Shown here piece after piece: positions 1-6,936 of a stretch of 48,447 nucleotides of DNA. This stretch comes from an uncultured Roseiflexaceae bacterium (lineage in GTDB: Bacteria; Chloroflexota; Chloroflexia; Chloroflexales; Roseiflexaceae): positions 1 through 48,447 of the forward strand of contig CALKHR010000172.1 of NCBI GenBank assembly GCA_937988885.1. The letters are read 5' to 3'. The position numbers and the translations under genes are program-made. A model generated the notes under the pieces. It was not told the origin of the DNA and did not search any database. It was given only the letters and a program-made list of their open reading frames with translations. Position 1 is the stretch's first letter, and every line of letters begins with the position of its first letter.

Positions 1-591
1 CCCCTTCCCTCGCGTTTACAGGTGTCGTTGGGGAATCGGGTTGTTGAGCAGCCCACCGTTGTGCCGCAAGCGCACACGACCGATGTGCAGCGGTTCGCAG
101 CAACACCGCAGCCTCAGCCCACGTTTTGGCTCGATGAACGTGGCCCACACGGTTGTCCCATTGACATAACCGATGGGCAGATCGTGGTGACGCAGTTCTA
201 CGGTGAGGGGTCGCATGCGCCCGCCAATGTCTGGGGCGCGATCGATCTGGCTATCGACGCCGATGGCGATGGCTATGCCGAGCCTAGCGCAACCAACGGC
301 GTCCGTGTGGTGGCCACTCACGATGGCATTGCGCGCGTGTACCCCAATAGCTGGCCGGCTGGCAATATGGTGCTGCTTGAACATAGCTCCGGGTGGACGA
401 CGGGCTATGCGCATTTATCCAGCTTTGCCGTCAGCGATGGGCAGGAAGTTCAGGCGGGTATGCCACTTGGCGTAGTGGGTAGTACAGGCTTATCCACTGG
501 CCCACATCTGCACTACGAGGTGCGCTACGGCGGCAGTAACCACGATCCGCTTGACCTTGTGCCGTGTGTGGCGCCAACCTCAACGGAGTAA
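1..591 (+). CDS. M23-family metallopeptidase, C-terminal part (5' end outside window)
   Basis: The reading frame is open to the first base with no upstream stop and no convincing ribosome site, so the gene begins outside the window and its signal peptide is not visible. The visible part is a LytM/M23 zinc peptidase domain, a family that cleaves peptidoglycan cross-bridges outside the membrane. The first metal-ligand region reads SHAPANVWGAIDLA, where His and Asp match the usual HxxxD site in a spaced form. The second reads GYAHLS, followed by GSTGLSTGPHLHYEV, which holds the HxH zinc ligand and catalytic pair. All core residues are present, so it should be active. The stretch before the domain (QPTVVPQAHTTDVQR) looks like a linker. 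The next gene is about 300 bases away, so no operon partner is evident downstream. Family assignment is firm; substrate is not known. Confidence 0.88.
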   Translation, partial: PLPSRLQVSLGNRVVEQPTVVPQAHTTDVQRFAATPQPQPTFWLDERGPHGCPIDITDGQIVVTQFYGEGSHAPANVWGAIDLAIDADGDGYAEPSATNGVRVVATHDGIARVYPNSWPAGNMVLLEHSSGWTTGYAHLSSFAVSDGQEVQAGMPLGVVGSTGLSTGPHLHYEVRYGGSNHDPLDLVPCVAPTSTE

Positions 592-898
592 ACGTGTTCG
601 GGCATTGAGCGCTACGGCTCGTGTGATCGGCATCGTACCCGCCGCGATGCCCTTTCCCCTCAACTTCTCATATCTTCAGTAGTACGTGAATCTTCCAAGC
701 CAATGGGCGAATGTCCTTGGCTGGACCTCTTCACGCCAAAATTGCCTCCAAAATCCCTCAAAACTCACCAGATTCCTGCAAAAAAAACGAACCAAATGGC
801 ACTAATAACAATAGCTGCTTTTGAAAGTTCTAAGACGCTAAGGTGCCTCATTTGGCAGTGATGCGGCACACCAAGTTTCGCTTGAAAGGATCACGATC
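592..898. other. Intergenic stretch, no gene seen
   Basis: About 300 bases between the M23 peptidase and the next small gene. The second half is A-rich on the plus strand (around 780-835). I see no open frame with a ribosome site, no clear terminator and no tRNA. The last 15 bases carry the Shine-Dalgarno sequence of the following gene. Confidence 0.5.
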
Positions 899-1219
899 AT
901 GAAAAGCGGCCGAAACCAGTATCGTGCAGAAGACATCGAGAATGTTGCGCGTGAAGTTGGTGTGTACCTCTCGCCCGATCGGTTGGATATCACAGTGCGC
1001 CAGATGCAGTTTGAAGGGCAGCAGTATTCGGATACGACATTTGAGCAGAACCAGCACTACAAGCAGAATGCTAATCGTCCTGCCACACGACCCGTTGGTC
1101 GGCCTCGCGGGAGCCGTTCGAGCAACAACCGTATGCCAACCGAGGCACCTGAGAATGTATCAGAAGATTCTGGTCAAGCGGTGTATCACAAATCGCCGCG
1201 CTTTCGCCGCTTCTTCTAA
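899..1219 (+). CDS. Small hypothetical protein, 106 residues
   Basis: The ATG at 899 is preceded by AAAGGA at a good distance, which supports a real gene. I do not recognise the family. The first half (residues about 1-45) is charged and looks folded, with the segment AREVGVYLSPDRLDITVRQM. The second half is polar, rich in Gln, Asn, Arg and Pro, ends in FRRFF and is probably disordered. There is no signal peptide, membrane segment or Cys pair. It stands alone between the M23 gene and another small gene on the same strand, 92 bases upstream of that gene, so the two could be co-transcribed. It could be a small regulatory or DNA-associated protein, but that is a guess. Confidence 0.5.
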   Translation: MKSGRNQYRAEDIENVAREVGVYLSPDRLDITVRQMQFEGQQYSDTTFEQNQHYKQNANRPATRPVGRPRGSRSSNNRMPTEAPENVSEDSGQAVYHKSPRFRRFF

Positions 1220-1311
1220 ATGCGAGGGGTAGTGGGAAGTTGCCTTGCCCCTACTCTTCAAGCGCTCCGACAACGAGGTCGGCTATCTGCGATGACGGAA
1301 AGGGGTAAGCT

Positions 1312-1677
1312 ATGATACCGCGACGAACTGATCGTAATCAGCACTGTTCGTGCGATCAATGCCAACTTGATCTGGCCGTTTTTATTGAGGCTGAGATCCT
1401 CACCCCTGTGCAGGCTGTGTGCAAGATGCCGCACGTGTGGCGGCATCTTCGCACCTGTCGGATCTGCTTCCACGTGTATCGCGCAACCTACAAGCTGCTG
1501 GCCGCCGAGGCCGCGGGAACGCTGGCGACGCCCTATAACTCCACTGCTTCATCAAGCAATACACGGCATATCCGCGTGTTGCTTACCCGACAACTCTCCA
1601 ATCTCTTTCCTTCGCAGCGTGCGTGTTCGCCTACAACACGGTACGGACCGAAGTCACGCAGCGTTCCACACGCTTAG
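1312..1677 (+). CDS. Small zinc-finger-like protein (zf-HC2/anti-sigma-like), 121 residues
   Basis: ATG at 1312 follows the ribosome site AAAGGGG. Residues 12-17 contain HCSCDQC and residues 45-52 contain HLRTCRIC, a His-x3-Cys-x2-Cys arrangement typical of the zf-HC2 domain of anti-sigma factors; a further Cys sits at 37. After about residue 65 the sequence becomes low in recognisable structure, and no membrane segment follows, so it is not a classical membrane anti-sigma factor. No sigma factor gene is adjacent; the only sigma-like gene in the window is more than 33 kb away. Another open frame overlaps it (1367-1855) but has no ribosome site and does not show the Cys/His pattern. The zinc-binding inference is moderate; the function is unknown. 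Confidence 0.5.
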   Translation: MIPRRTDRNQHCSCDQCQLDLAVFIEAEILTPVQAVCKMPHVWRHLRTCRICFHVYRATYKLLAAEAAGTLATPYNSTASSSNTRHIRVLLTRQLSNLFPSQRACSPTTRYGPKSRSVPHA

Positions 1678-1790
1678 ACATATCGTTCTCCCTCGCGTTG
1701 TGAGGCGGCGCATCTTTGCCCGCGCCCACGTGGCGTGCTATCATTTCGGCATCTCGATGCGCTGTTTACACTCAAGAGGAGAAAGCGACT

Positions 1791-2972
1791 ATGCGCAAGC
1801 AACAACCCGCACGCCACCTCCAGACGCGGTTGATACACGATGCTCGACTGCTTGAGGAAACGACCGCCGTTTCACCTCCCATCTACCAAACCAGCACGTT
1901 CCGGTTGCGCACGCCCGAGGAGGGCGCGACGATGGCCGAGGAAGTGGCGCCGGAGCGCTACTACACGCGTTACGGCTCGCCGAACGCCAAGCAGGTCGAG
2001 GCGGTGTTGGCGGGGCTTGAGGGCGCGGAGGCCGCTTTGGTGGTCGGCTCGGGTATGGCCGCTGTGAGCGCCGCTATCCTCTCGCAGGTGCGCGCGGGCG
2101 ACCACGTGGTGGCCCAAAAGACGCACTACACTGCAACCCTCTCGCTACTCACCGATACGCTGCCCCGTTTTGGTGTGGAAGTGACCCAGGTTGACCAACG
2201 CGACCTAAGCGCCTTCGAGCAGGCCATTCGCCCGAATACGCGCGTGATCTACACCGAAAGCCCCACCAACCCGACGATGGATCTGACCGACCTGCGCGCT
2301 ACGGCAGAGTTGGCACACTCGGTGGGGGCGCTGGCGATCACCGACAACACCTTCGCTTCGCCTTACAACCAGCGTCCGTTGGAGCTTGGCTACGATATCG
2401 TGGTGCAGAGCGCCACCAAATATCTGAACGGCCACGCCGACGTGACGGCTGGCGCGGTGCTGGGTTCTGAGCCGTTGATCGCGCAGGCTTGGGAATATGC
2501 GCGTGTTCATGGGCCGTTGCTGCATCCCTTCGAGGCGTGGCTGTTGCGGCGCGGCTTGCAGACCTACGCCCTGCGTATGGAGGCGCACAACCGCAACGGC
2601 TTGGCTGTGGCGCAGTTTCTCGAAAGCCATCCCGCCGTTGCCAAAGTGTACTACCCAGGCTTGCCCTCGCACCCACAGCACGAGTTGGCGCTGCGCCAGA
2701 TGGTTGGTGGATTCGGCGGTATGTTGGCGTTCGAGATGAAGGGCGGCTACGATGCGGCGTATCGCGTCATTGGGCGCACCCAGATCTGTGTGCTGGCGGT
2801 GAGTTTGGGTGGCGTCGAGACGCTGATCACGCACCCGGCCTCGTTGATCCACGCGCATCAGGACGACACACAACGCGAGGCGGCGGGCATTTCGCCCGGC
2901 CTGATCCGCTTATCGGTGGGTGTGGAGCATATCGACGACCTGATCGCCGATCTCGATCAGGCGCTGTCGTAG
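1791..2972 (+). CDS. Cystathionine gamma-synthase/lyase or methionine gamma-lyase family PLP enzyme
   Basis: This 393-residue protein belongs to the Cys/Met metabolism PLP-dependent (trans-sulfuration) family, cytoplasmic enzymes that make or break C-S bonds in cystathionine, homocysteine or methionine. The PLP lysine is K210 in QSATKYLNGHADV. The PLP phosphate-binding loop is GSGMAAVSAA (about 87-96), the cofactor Asp lies in ITDNTFASPY (about 183-192), and SLGGVETLITHPAS near the C-terminus is the family signature for the substrate carboxylate. The start at 1791 is chosen over an upstream codon at 1716 because AGAGGAGAAAG lies directly before it and the length then fits the family. The exact reaction (gamma-synthase, gamma-lyase or O-acetylhomoserine sulfhydrylase) cannot be decided from motifs alone. 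It converges on the next gene, leaving only 3 bases between the stops. Confidence 0.88.
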   Translation: MRKQQPARHLQTRLIHDARLLEETTAVSPPIYQTSTFRLRTPEEGATMAEEVAPERYYTRYGSPNAKQVEAVLAGLEGAEAALVVGSGMAAVSAAILSQVRAGDHVVAQKTHYTATLSLLTDTLPRFGVEVTQVDQRDLSAFEQAIRPNTRVIYTESPTNPTMDLTDLRATAELAHSVGALAITDNTFASPYNQRPLELGYDIVVQSATKYLNGHADVTAGAVLGSEPLIAQAWEYARVHGPLLHPFEAWLLRRGLQTYALRMEAHNRNGLAVAQFLESHPAVAKVYYPGLPSHPQHELALRQMVGGFGGMLAFEMKGGYDAAYRVIGRTQICVLAVSLGGVETLITHPASLIHAHQDDTQREAAGISPGLIRLSVGVEHIDDLIADLDQALS

Positions 2973-2975
2973 GCA

Positions 2976-4430
2976 TCAGCGTCCGGGAACCACATCGATC
3001 GGCCCGCTATCGTCGGGGAGCCGAAGTACTGGCAGGCGTTGTTGCCCATCCCACAGCCACACGTCGAGCGCATCGGCTTCGTCATCGGGGAGCGTGGTGA
3101 AGTACAGCCCGGCGGCGCTCCAGCCAAGTGGCATAACGTGCGCGCCAGGGAGCGTTGTGCGGGGTTGGCCGCTGCGATCGAGCAGGTGATCGCCGAGCGC
3201 CAGGGTGCGGCCATCGGGCGACCAGTGCGGCGGCCAGGCGGCCACTTCGAGTTGTTGCGCGCCTGCCTCGATACGCCAGAGCGTCACACGATCGGGCGCA
3301 TCGGCCTGCCGATAGAGCAGCGTATCGCCAGCCGGATTCCAGGCCAACTCCAGCGGCGGGCGCGGATCGTAGCGCTGGGCGTAGGGCGCGTCGGGAGTCC
3401 AAGTGTACAGCCCGTTGTCCTCGCTCTCGCCGCCGCTCACGCCGAACGCGAGCAGGCCAGCGCCCGCGCCCCACTGTGGTGCGCTGATGCAGCCACGCTT
3501 CTGTGCGTACAGGCTGCGGCTTGTGATTGTGGCGGTATCAAACAGTTGCACCTCGTTGGCGCAGAGTTGCCCATGCTGAAGCCCAAGCACCATTGTGTGC
3601 CCGTCGATCCAAGCGCGCCCATTCAGATCGGTGACTGCCGTTTGGTCGCTGAACGTCAGCGGCGCGCCTTCCACCAGTAATCTCCCATCGCGTTGTGCCA
3701 CGCCGAGTCTGAGGGTCGCCTGCGGTTCCAACTGCGAACGGATCAGGAAGCTGAGCTGCCCACCGTTAGGCGACCAAAGCGGCGCTTGCTCAAGTTCGGG
3801 TGTGTTGGTGACGCGGGTGGCCTCGCCATCGTGAGAAACCAGGTACAGATCTGCGTAGCCGTTGTTGGCCGAGATCACCGCGACCATGCGCCCATCGGGA
3901 CTCCACACCGGCGTTTGCTGAGCGATCTGCGGCGCGATCTGCGCTGTGCCGTACAGATCGAGCGCAAGGCCATGTTGCGGGGCGGGCAACAGGTCGAGCA
4001 CTTTGCGCGCCTCGGTGCCATCGGCTCGGATCAGCCAAAGCGCAGTGGTCGATACGCCGTTGTGTTGGCGAGCCGGGGCGATGTAGCCGCTGGTGATGAT
4101 CGCGATCGTGCTGCTATCGGGTGAGGCGGCCCAGCGCGGGATGCTGCCGTCGTTGGTGGGCGGGGCGAGTTGACGGGGCGCTTGTCCGCTCGCATCGGCG
4201 CGCCACAGGCTGCCATCGGCGCGGCTGTACAGCAGAAAACCGCTCGAACTCGCGGCAGGAATGGGCGCTGCAAGGCCTGTGTGTGCCTCTTGAGCAGCGT
4301 GATCGGGCGGGGATTGCGAATAGGTTGTAGGATCGGGGATAGAGACTGGTTGCGCCACCGGATCAGCACGACAAGCAACGATCAGTAAGCTATACACAAA
4401 CCAGGTCGCGATCAGACGTGGACGCACCAT
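2976..4430 (-). CDS. Secreted lipoprotein with TolB/WD40-like beta-propeller repeats
   Basis: The 484-residue product starts with a lipoprotein signal: a positive N-terminus, a hydrophobic stretch and the lipobox LLIVAC, with the lipidated Cys at about 18. The mature part contains repeated blades of the TolB/PD40 type, recognisable as PVWSPDGRMVAVIS, APLWSPNGGQLSFL, LAWNPAGDTLLY and PHWSPDGRTLAL. Such propellers act as binding platforms or sensors on the outer face of the membrane; no catalytic domain is fused. The start at 4430 is supported by GGAGAG upstream and by the signal peptide; a longer in-frame start at 4634 would bury the lipobox. It is transcribed towards the PLP enzyme and lies downstream of the glycosidase gene on the same strand, 127 bases away. 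Confidence 0.8.
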   Translation of the reverse strand: MVRPRLIATWFVYSLLIVACRADPVAQPVSIPDPTTYSQSPPDHAAQEAHTGLAAPIPAASSSGFLLYSRADGSLWRADASGQAPRQLAPPTNDGSIPRWAASPDSSTIAIITSGYIAPARQHNGVSTTALWLIRADGTEARKVLDLLPAPQHGLALDLYGTAQIAPQIAQQTPVWSPDGRMVAVISANNGYADLYLVSHDGEATRVTNTPELEQAPLWSPNGGQLSFLIRSQLEPQATLRLGVAQRDGRLLVEGAPLTFSDQTAVTDLNGRAWIDGHTMVLGLQHGQLCANEVQLFDTATITSRSLYAQKRGCISAPQWGAGAGLLAFGVSGGESEDNGLYTWTPDAPYAQRYDPRPPLELAWNPAGDTLLYRQADAPDRVTLWRIEAGAQQLEVAAWPPHWSPDGRTLALGDHLLDRSGQPRTTLPGAHVMPLGWSAAGLYFTTLPDDEADALDVWLWDGQQRLPVLRLPDDSGPIDVVPGR

Positions 4431-4557
4431 TCGTTTTATATCTCTCCAATTTTGTATGAAACTGAACAGCAGCTGAGGCAGTTCAGTCTTGCGCGAGCAG
4501 CCTGGCAGTCGGCGCGTGCGTATCGCGATGGCTGCCAGGTAGCTGCTCGTGTACTTT

Positions 4558-5766
4558 CTAATCGACAAATTGCTGGTAACAGCGCACCAGATGCTCCACC
4601 GGGTTGGCGTAGAACTCGTCCGGTGTGGGAGCATTGGTCACGCGGCGCGTTGGGTTGCGCAGCACTTTGGGCTGCGTCTTGGCGAACGCGCGCAACGCCT
4701 CGGCGTGCGGCTTGAGCGAGCCATCGGGACGCACAAGCCCGAAGAAGCGCTCGTGTCGCGCCTCGTCGCACGGCGGGCGATCCCACAATTCGGGCACGTA
4801 ATCGGCGAAGCACCACAGCAGTGCGCCCGTCGCGCCGACCTCCACCAGGCGCGGCAGCACCTCGCTGATGTAGGTCGCCAACTCCTCCTCGGAGGCCATA
4901 AACTGCGTGCGCGGCTTACCATACGAAGTCCACGACCACGTCTCCGAAGGTTGACCGGGCGCAGCGGTGCAGCCGCCGAACTCCTCCATCAGCGTCGGCT
5001 TGCCGCACAGCGCCGTGGTGAACGCGCAAGTGAACGGCACGAGATCTGGATCGAGCGGGCTGCGCGACCAGTTCAGGTACATCGGGTAGGCGTGCATCAC
5101 GGCCACATCGGTCTCGGCAAACACCTGATCGACGCGCAGGCCGTTGTCGCGGTGCAGGCTATCGACGTGCAGGCCACAGGTGATCGGGTGCGTCGGGTCG
5201 ATGCTGCGAATCACCGCCACGCGATCGCGCACCCAAGCTTGGCCCTCGGGAGCGCTGTTCGGCCAAGCGAACAGGTCCGGCTCGTTGCCCAGATTCCACA
5301 TGCCGATGGCCGAATGGTCGCGCAGCGCGCCAACGACGGTGCGCAACAGCAGATCCTCGGCCTGCAGCGCGATCGGATCGTGGTAGGGATTGCGATACCC
5401 GCTCTGCACCACGCGCTTCCCGCTCACCACCTGCAACTTGGCGGGCGGGGCGCTCGGGTCGAGCAGCCAGCCGGGCGACCAATTCGGCCCGCTCATATGG
5501 CCCGTGAAGAAGGTGACATCGAGCTTGAGGCCGAGATCGGCAGCGATATCGCAAACAGTTGTCAGATCAGCAAGTCGTTCGGGCGTCACCATATCGGGCG
5601 TGGGCTGGAAGTCGTCCCAGAGCAGGAAGATTCGGATGAGCGAAAGGCCCAACTCCTTCAATAATGCGAACTCCTCGCGCACCTCACCCGCATCGAAATC
5701 GCTCCACCAGTACATGGCTTTGCGACGGGGCCAGTAGTTGACACCAAGCACAAATGGCTCGTCCAT
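4558..5766 (-). CDS. GH5-like (TIM-barrel) glycoside hydrolase
   Basis: A 402-residue protein with the look of clan GH-A retaining glycosidases (GH5 cellulase/mannanase-like). It opens with FVLGVNYWPRRKAMYWW, the first barrel strand with aromatic substrate-binding residues. The acid/base Glu is E162 in MWNLGNEPDLF, the classical NEP motif after strand 4, and the nucleophile is probably E262 in TLMEEFGG after strand 7. There is no signal peptide, so the enzyme appears cytoplasmic and would act on imported oligosaccharides. The start at 5766 is preceded by GAGGAG six bases away. It is divergent from a GntR-family regulator, and the shared upstream region holds a palindrome at its predicted transcription start, so regulation by that protein is plausible. 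The substrate (mannan, glucan or other) cannot be told. Confidence 0.8.
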   Translation of the reverse strand: MDEPFVLGVNYWPRRKAMYWWSDFDAGEVREEFALLKELGLSLIRIFLLWDDFQPTPDMVTPERLADLTTVCDIAADLGLKLDVTFFTGHMSGPNWSPGWLLDPSAPPAKLQVVSGKRVVQSGYRNPYHDPIALQAEDLLLRTVVGALRDHSAIGMWNLGNEPDLFAWPNSAPEGQAWVRDRVAVIRSIDPTHPITCGLHVDSLHRDNGLRVDQVFAETDVAVMHAYPMYLNWSRSPLDPDLVPFTCAFTTALCGKPTLMEEFGGCTAAPGQPSETWSWTSYGKPRTQFMASEEELATYISEVLPRLVEVGATGALLWCFADYVPELWDRPPCDEARHERFFGLVRPDGSLKPHAEALRAFAKTQPKVLRNPTRRVTNAPTPDEFYANPVEHLVRCYQQFVD

Positions 5767-5792
5767 ACCAACTCCTCGACTGATACTGCGTC

Positions 5793-5804
5793 ATTGGGCC
5801 CAAT
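5793..5804. promoter_or_regulatory. 12-bp perfect palindrome, possible operator
   Basis: ATTGGGCCCAAT is a perfect inverted repeat. It begins at the -10 element of the minus-strand promoter and covers the predicted transcription start of the glycosidase gene. A repressor bound here would block that promoter. The neighbouring GntR-type regulator is the obvious candidate, but this is inference. Confidence 0.4.
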
Positions 5805-5811
5805 CATACCA
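5803..5811 (-). promoter_or_regulatory. Extended -10 promoter of the glycosidase gene
   Basis: Read on the minus strand the element is TGGTATGAT, an extended -10 (TGN plus a five-of-six match to TATAAT). It lies about 40 bases upstream of the start codon at 5766. Confidence 0.5.
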
Positions 5812-5868
5812 GAAAAATGCCGACCGCCAACAATTGCAAGCTCGGGCACTTTTTGTAATCGAATGATA

Positions 5869-5897
5869 TTGAATTTATCTTAACTCTCATATATACT
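5869..5897 (+). promoter_or_regulatory. Sigma-70-type promoter upstream of GntR gene
   Basis: TTGAAT at 5869-5874 and TATACT at 5892-5897 are separated by exactly 17 bases, a near-ideal vegetative promoter. A second TATACT overlaps it at 5897-5902. The leader to the gene at 6071 would be about 165 bases. Confidence 0.5.
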
Positions 5898-6070
5898 ATA
5901 CTTTACCTGCCCTGCCCCCGACCTCCTATGCCGAGAAGGTACTAATGGCAATGGCATCGTGATGTAACGATAGCCTTGTTTTGTGTACTGGCTTCAGGCG
6001 TCAGGGTACTTGCTGCATACGTGTTTGCGGCGTCGTACTTGTGCTCTGAAACGTGTATTGGAGGTCTCTT

Positions 6071-6742
6071 ATGCAGCTTACCCGAGCTTCAGCGGTCCAT
6101 TATCACACAAAGCAAGAGATGGTATATCACACCCTGCGCGAGGCCATCTTGCATGGTTCGCTTGGCCCCGGGCAACGCTTGGTGATCGACGAAATCGCTC
6201 AAGCATTGAGTATCAGCCACATCCCCGTTCGAGAGGCGCTACAGATTTTGCAATCCGAAGGCCTAGTCGAAACGATCCCTCACACTGGTGTGCGTGTTTC
6301 GAATCTCTCGCGCGATTCTATTATCGAAGTATTCACCCTCATTGAAGGTCTTGAGTTGGTGGCGACTCGCATGGCCGCCAGCAAAATCACCCCCGAGCAT
6401 CTCGAACAGCTCGATGCTATTCTCACCGAGATGGATGATCTCATCCAAGCAGGAGAGTATCAGCGTTGGGGCGATATGAACGTGATCTTCCATCGAACTA
6501 TCGCCGAGATCGCTGAGATGCCTCTCCTGCTTGAGATGACCGATCGGGTCTTGCGCCAATGGGATCGAGTACGGTATCATTTCTTCAACCAAGTGCTGCC
6601 GTATCGGGCCGAGCAGGCGCAACTTGAACATCGTACGATTCTGCAATTGATGCAGGCGAACAATGTGGAACGGCTCGATCAGGTTGTGAAGCAGCATAAT
6701 CGTAATGCGCTCACCGCCTATCTCGAACACTTTCACAATTAG
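6071..6742 (+). CDS. GntR-family transcriptional regulator, FCD subfamily
   Basis: A 223-residue DNA-binding regulator. The N-terminal winged helix (about 12-75) shows the GntR signature: LREAILHGSLGPGQRL, then IDEIAQALSISHIPVREAL as the recognition helix, then EGLVETIPHTGVRV as the wing. The C-terminal all-helical FCD domain (about 85-215) contains FHRTIAEIAEMPLL and LEHRTILQLM, with the Asp/His residues that bind metal and carboxylate ligands in this family. FCD regulators usually respond to organic acids or sugar acids. The start at 6071 is fixed by GGAGGT seven bases upstream. The gene is divergent from the GH5-like glycosidase and ends just before two hairpins and the ABC-transporter lipoprotein gene, so either neighbour could be its target. 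Confidence 0.9.
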   Translation: MQLTRASAVHYHTKQEMVYHTLREAILHGSLGPGQRLVIDEIAQALSISHIPVREALQILQSEGLVETIPHTGVRVSNLSRDSIIEVFTLIEGLELVATRMAASKITPEHLEQLDAILTEMDDLIQAGEYQRWGDMNVIFHRTIAEIAEMPLLLEMTDRVLRQWDRVRYHFFNQVLPYRAEQAQLEHRTILQLMQANNVERLDQVVKQHNRNALTAYLEHFHN

Positions 6743-6745
6743 CCG

Positions 6746-6776
6746 AACTGCCAACGGCATCTGCCGTTCAACAGTT
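6746..6776 (+). terminator. Hairpin directly after GntR gene
   Basis: Nested inverted repeat starting four bases after the stop codon: AACTG...CAGTT outside and AACGGCA-tc-TGCCGTT inside. No run of T follows, so it may be a 3'-end stabilising hairpin more than a terminator. Confidence 0.4.
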
Positions 6777-6809
6777 TGAGGCAAAGCGAACACCGATGGT
6801 AGCATAACT

Positions 6810-6840
6810 GGTGCCGATCAACCCTCTGGTTATCGGCACC
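6810..6840 (+). terminator. Probable terminator after GntR gene
   Basis: GGTGCCGAT and ATCGGCACC form a 9-bp stem, continued by AACC/GGTT around a CTCT loop with one bulged C. GTTCTTAT follows, a weak U-rich tail. It would separate the regulator from the lipoprotein gene downstream. Confidence 0.55.
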
Positions 6841-6919
6841 GTTCTTATGCGCTACGGTGTCCTTTGCGTTGGAGCCGCCTAAAACGATGATGCACACCTC
6901 ATCGTTTTGTAGCAATCTC

Positions 6920-6928
6920 TGGTATAAT
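6920..6928 (+). promoter_or_regulatory. Extended -10 promoter, implies leaderless mRNA
   Basis: TGGTATAAT is a perfect extended -10. The next gene's ATG begins eight bases after it, so transcription would start at or within one or two bases of the start codon. No Shine-Dalgarno sequence is present, consistent with a leaderless transcript. Confidence 0.6.
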
Positions 6929-6936
6929 CCCTAACC

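Larger units (their letters stand above)
5767..6070. other. Divergent regulatory region between glycosidase and GntR genes
   Basis: About 300 bases with no gene. It contains a minus-strand extended -10 for the glycosidase, a 12-bp palindrome over its predicted start point, and a good plus-strand -35/-10 pair about 175 bases before the regulator gene. The middle (5855-5910) is AT-rich. Confidence 0.6.

Noticed and set aside
1367..1855. Open frame of 162 codons overlapping the zinc-finger-like gene and the PLP enzyme start
   Set aside because: No ribosome site, odd composition (many Arg, Cys and His from a shifted frame), and it overlaps two better supported genes.
4549..5664. Long plus-strand frame of 371 codons opposite the glycosidase gene
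   Set aside because: It is antisense to a gene with clear catalytic motifs; its residues are dominated by Arg, His and Gln as expected from a mirror frame in GC-rich DNA.
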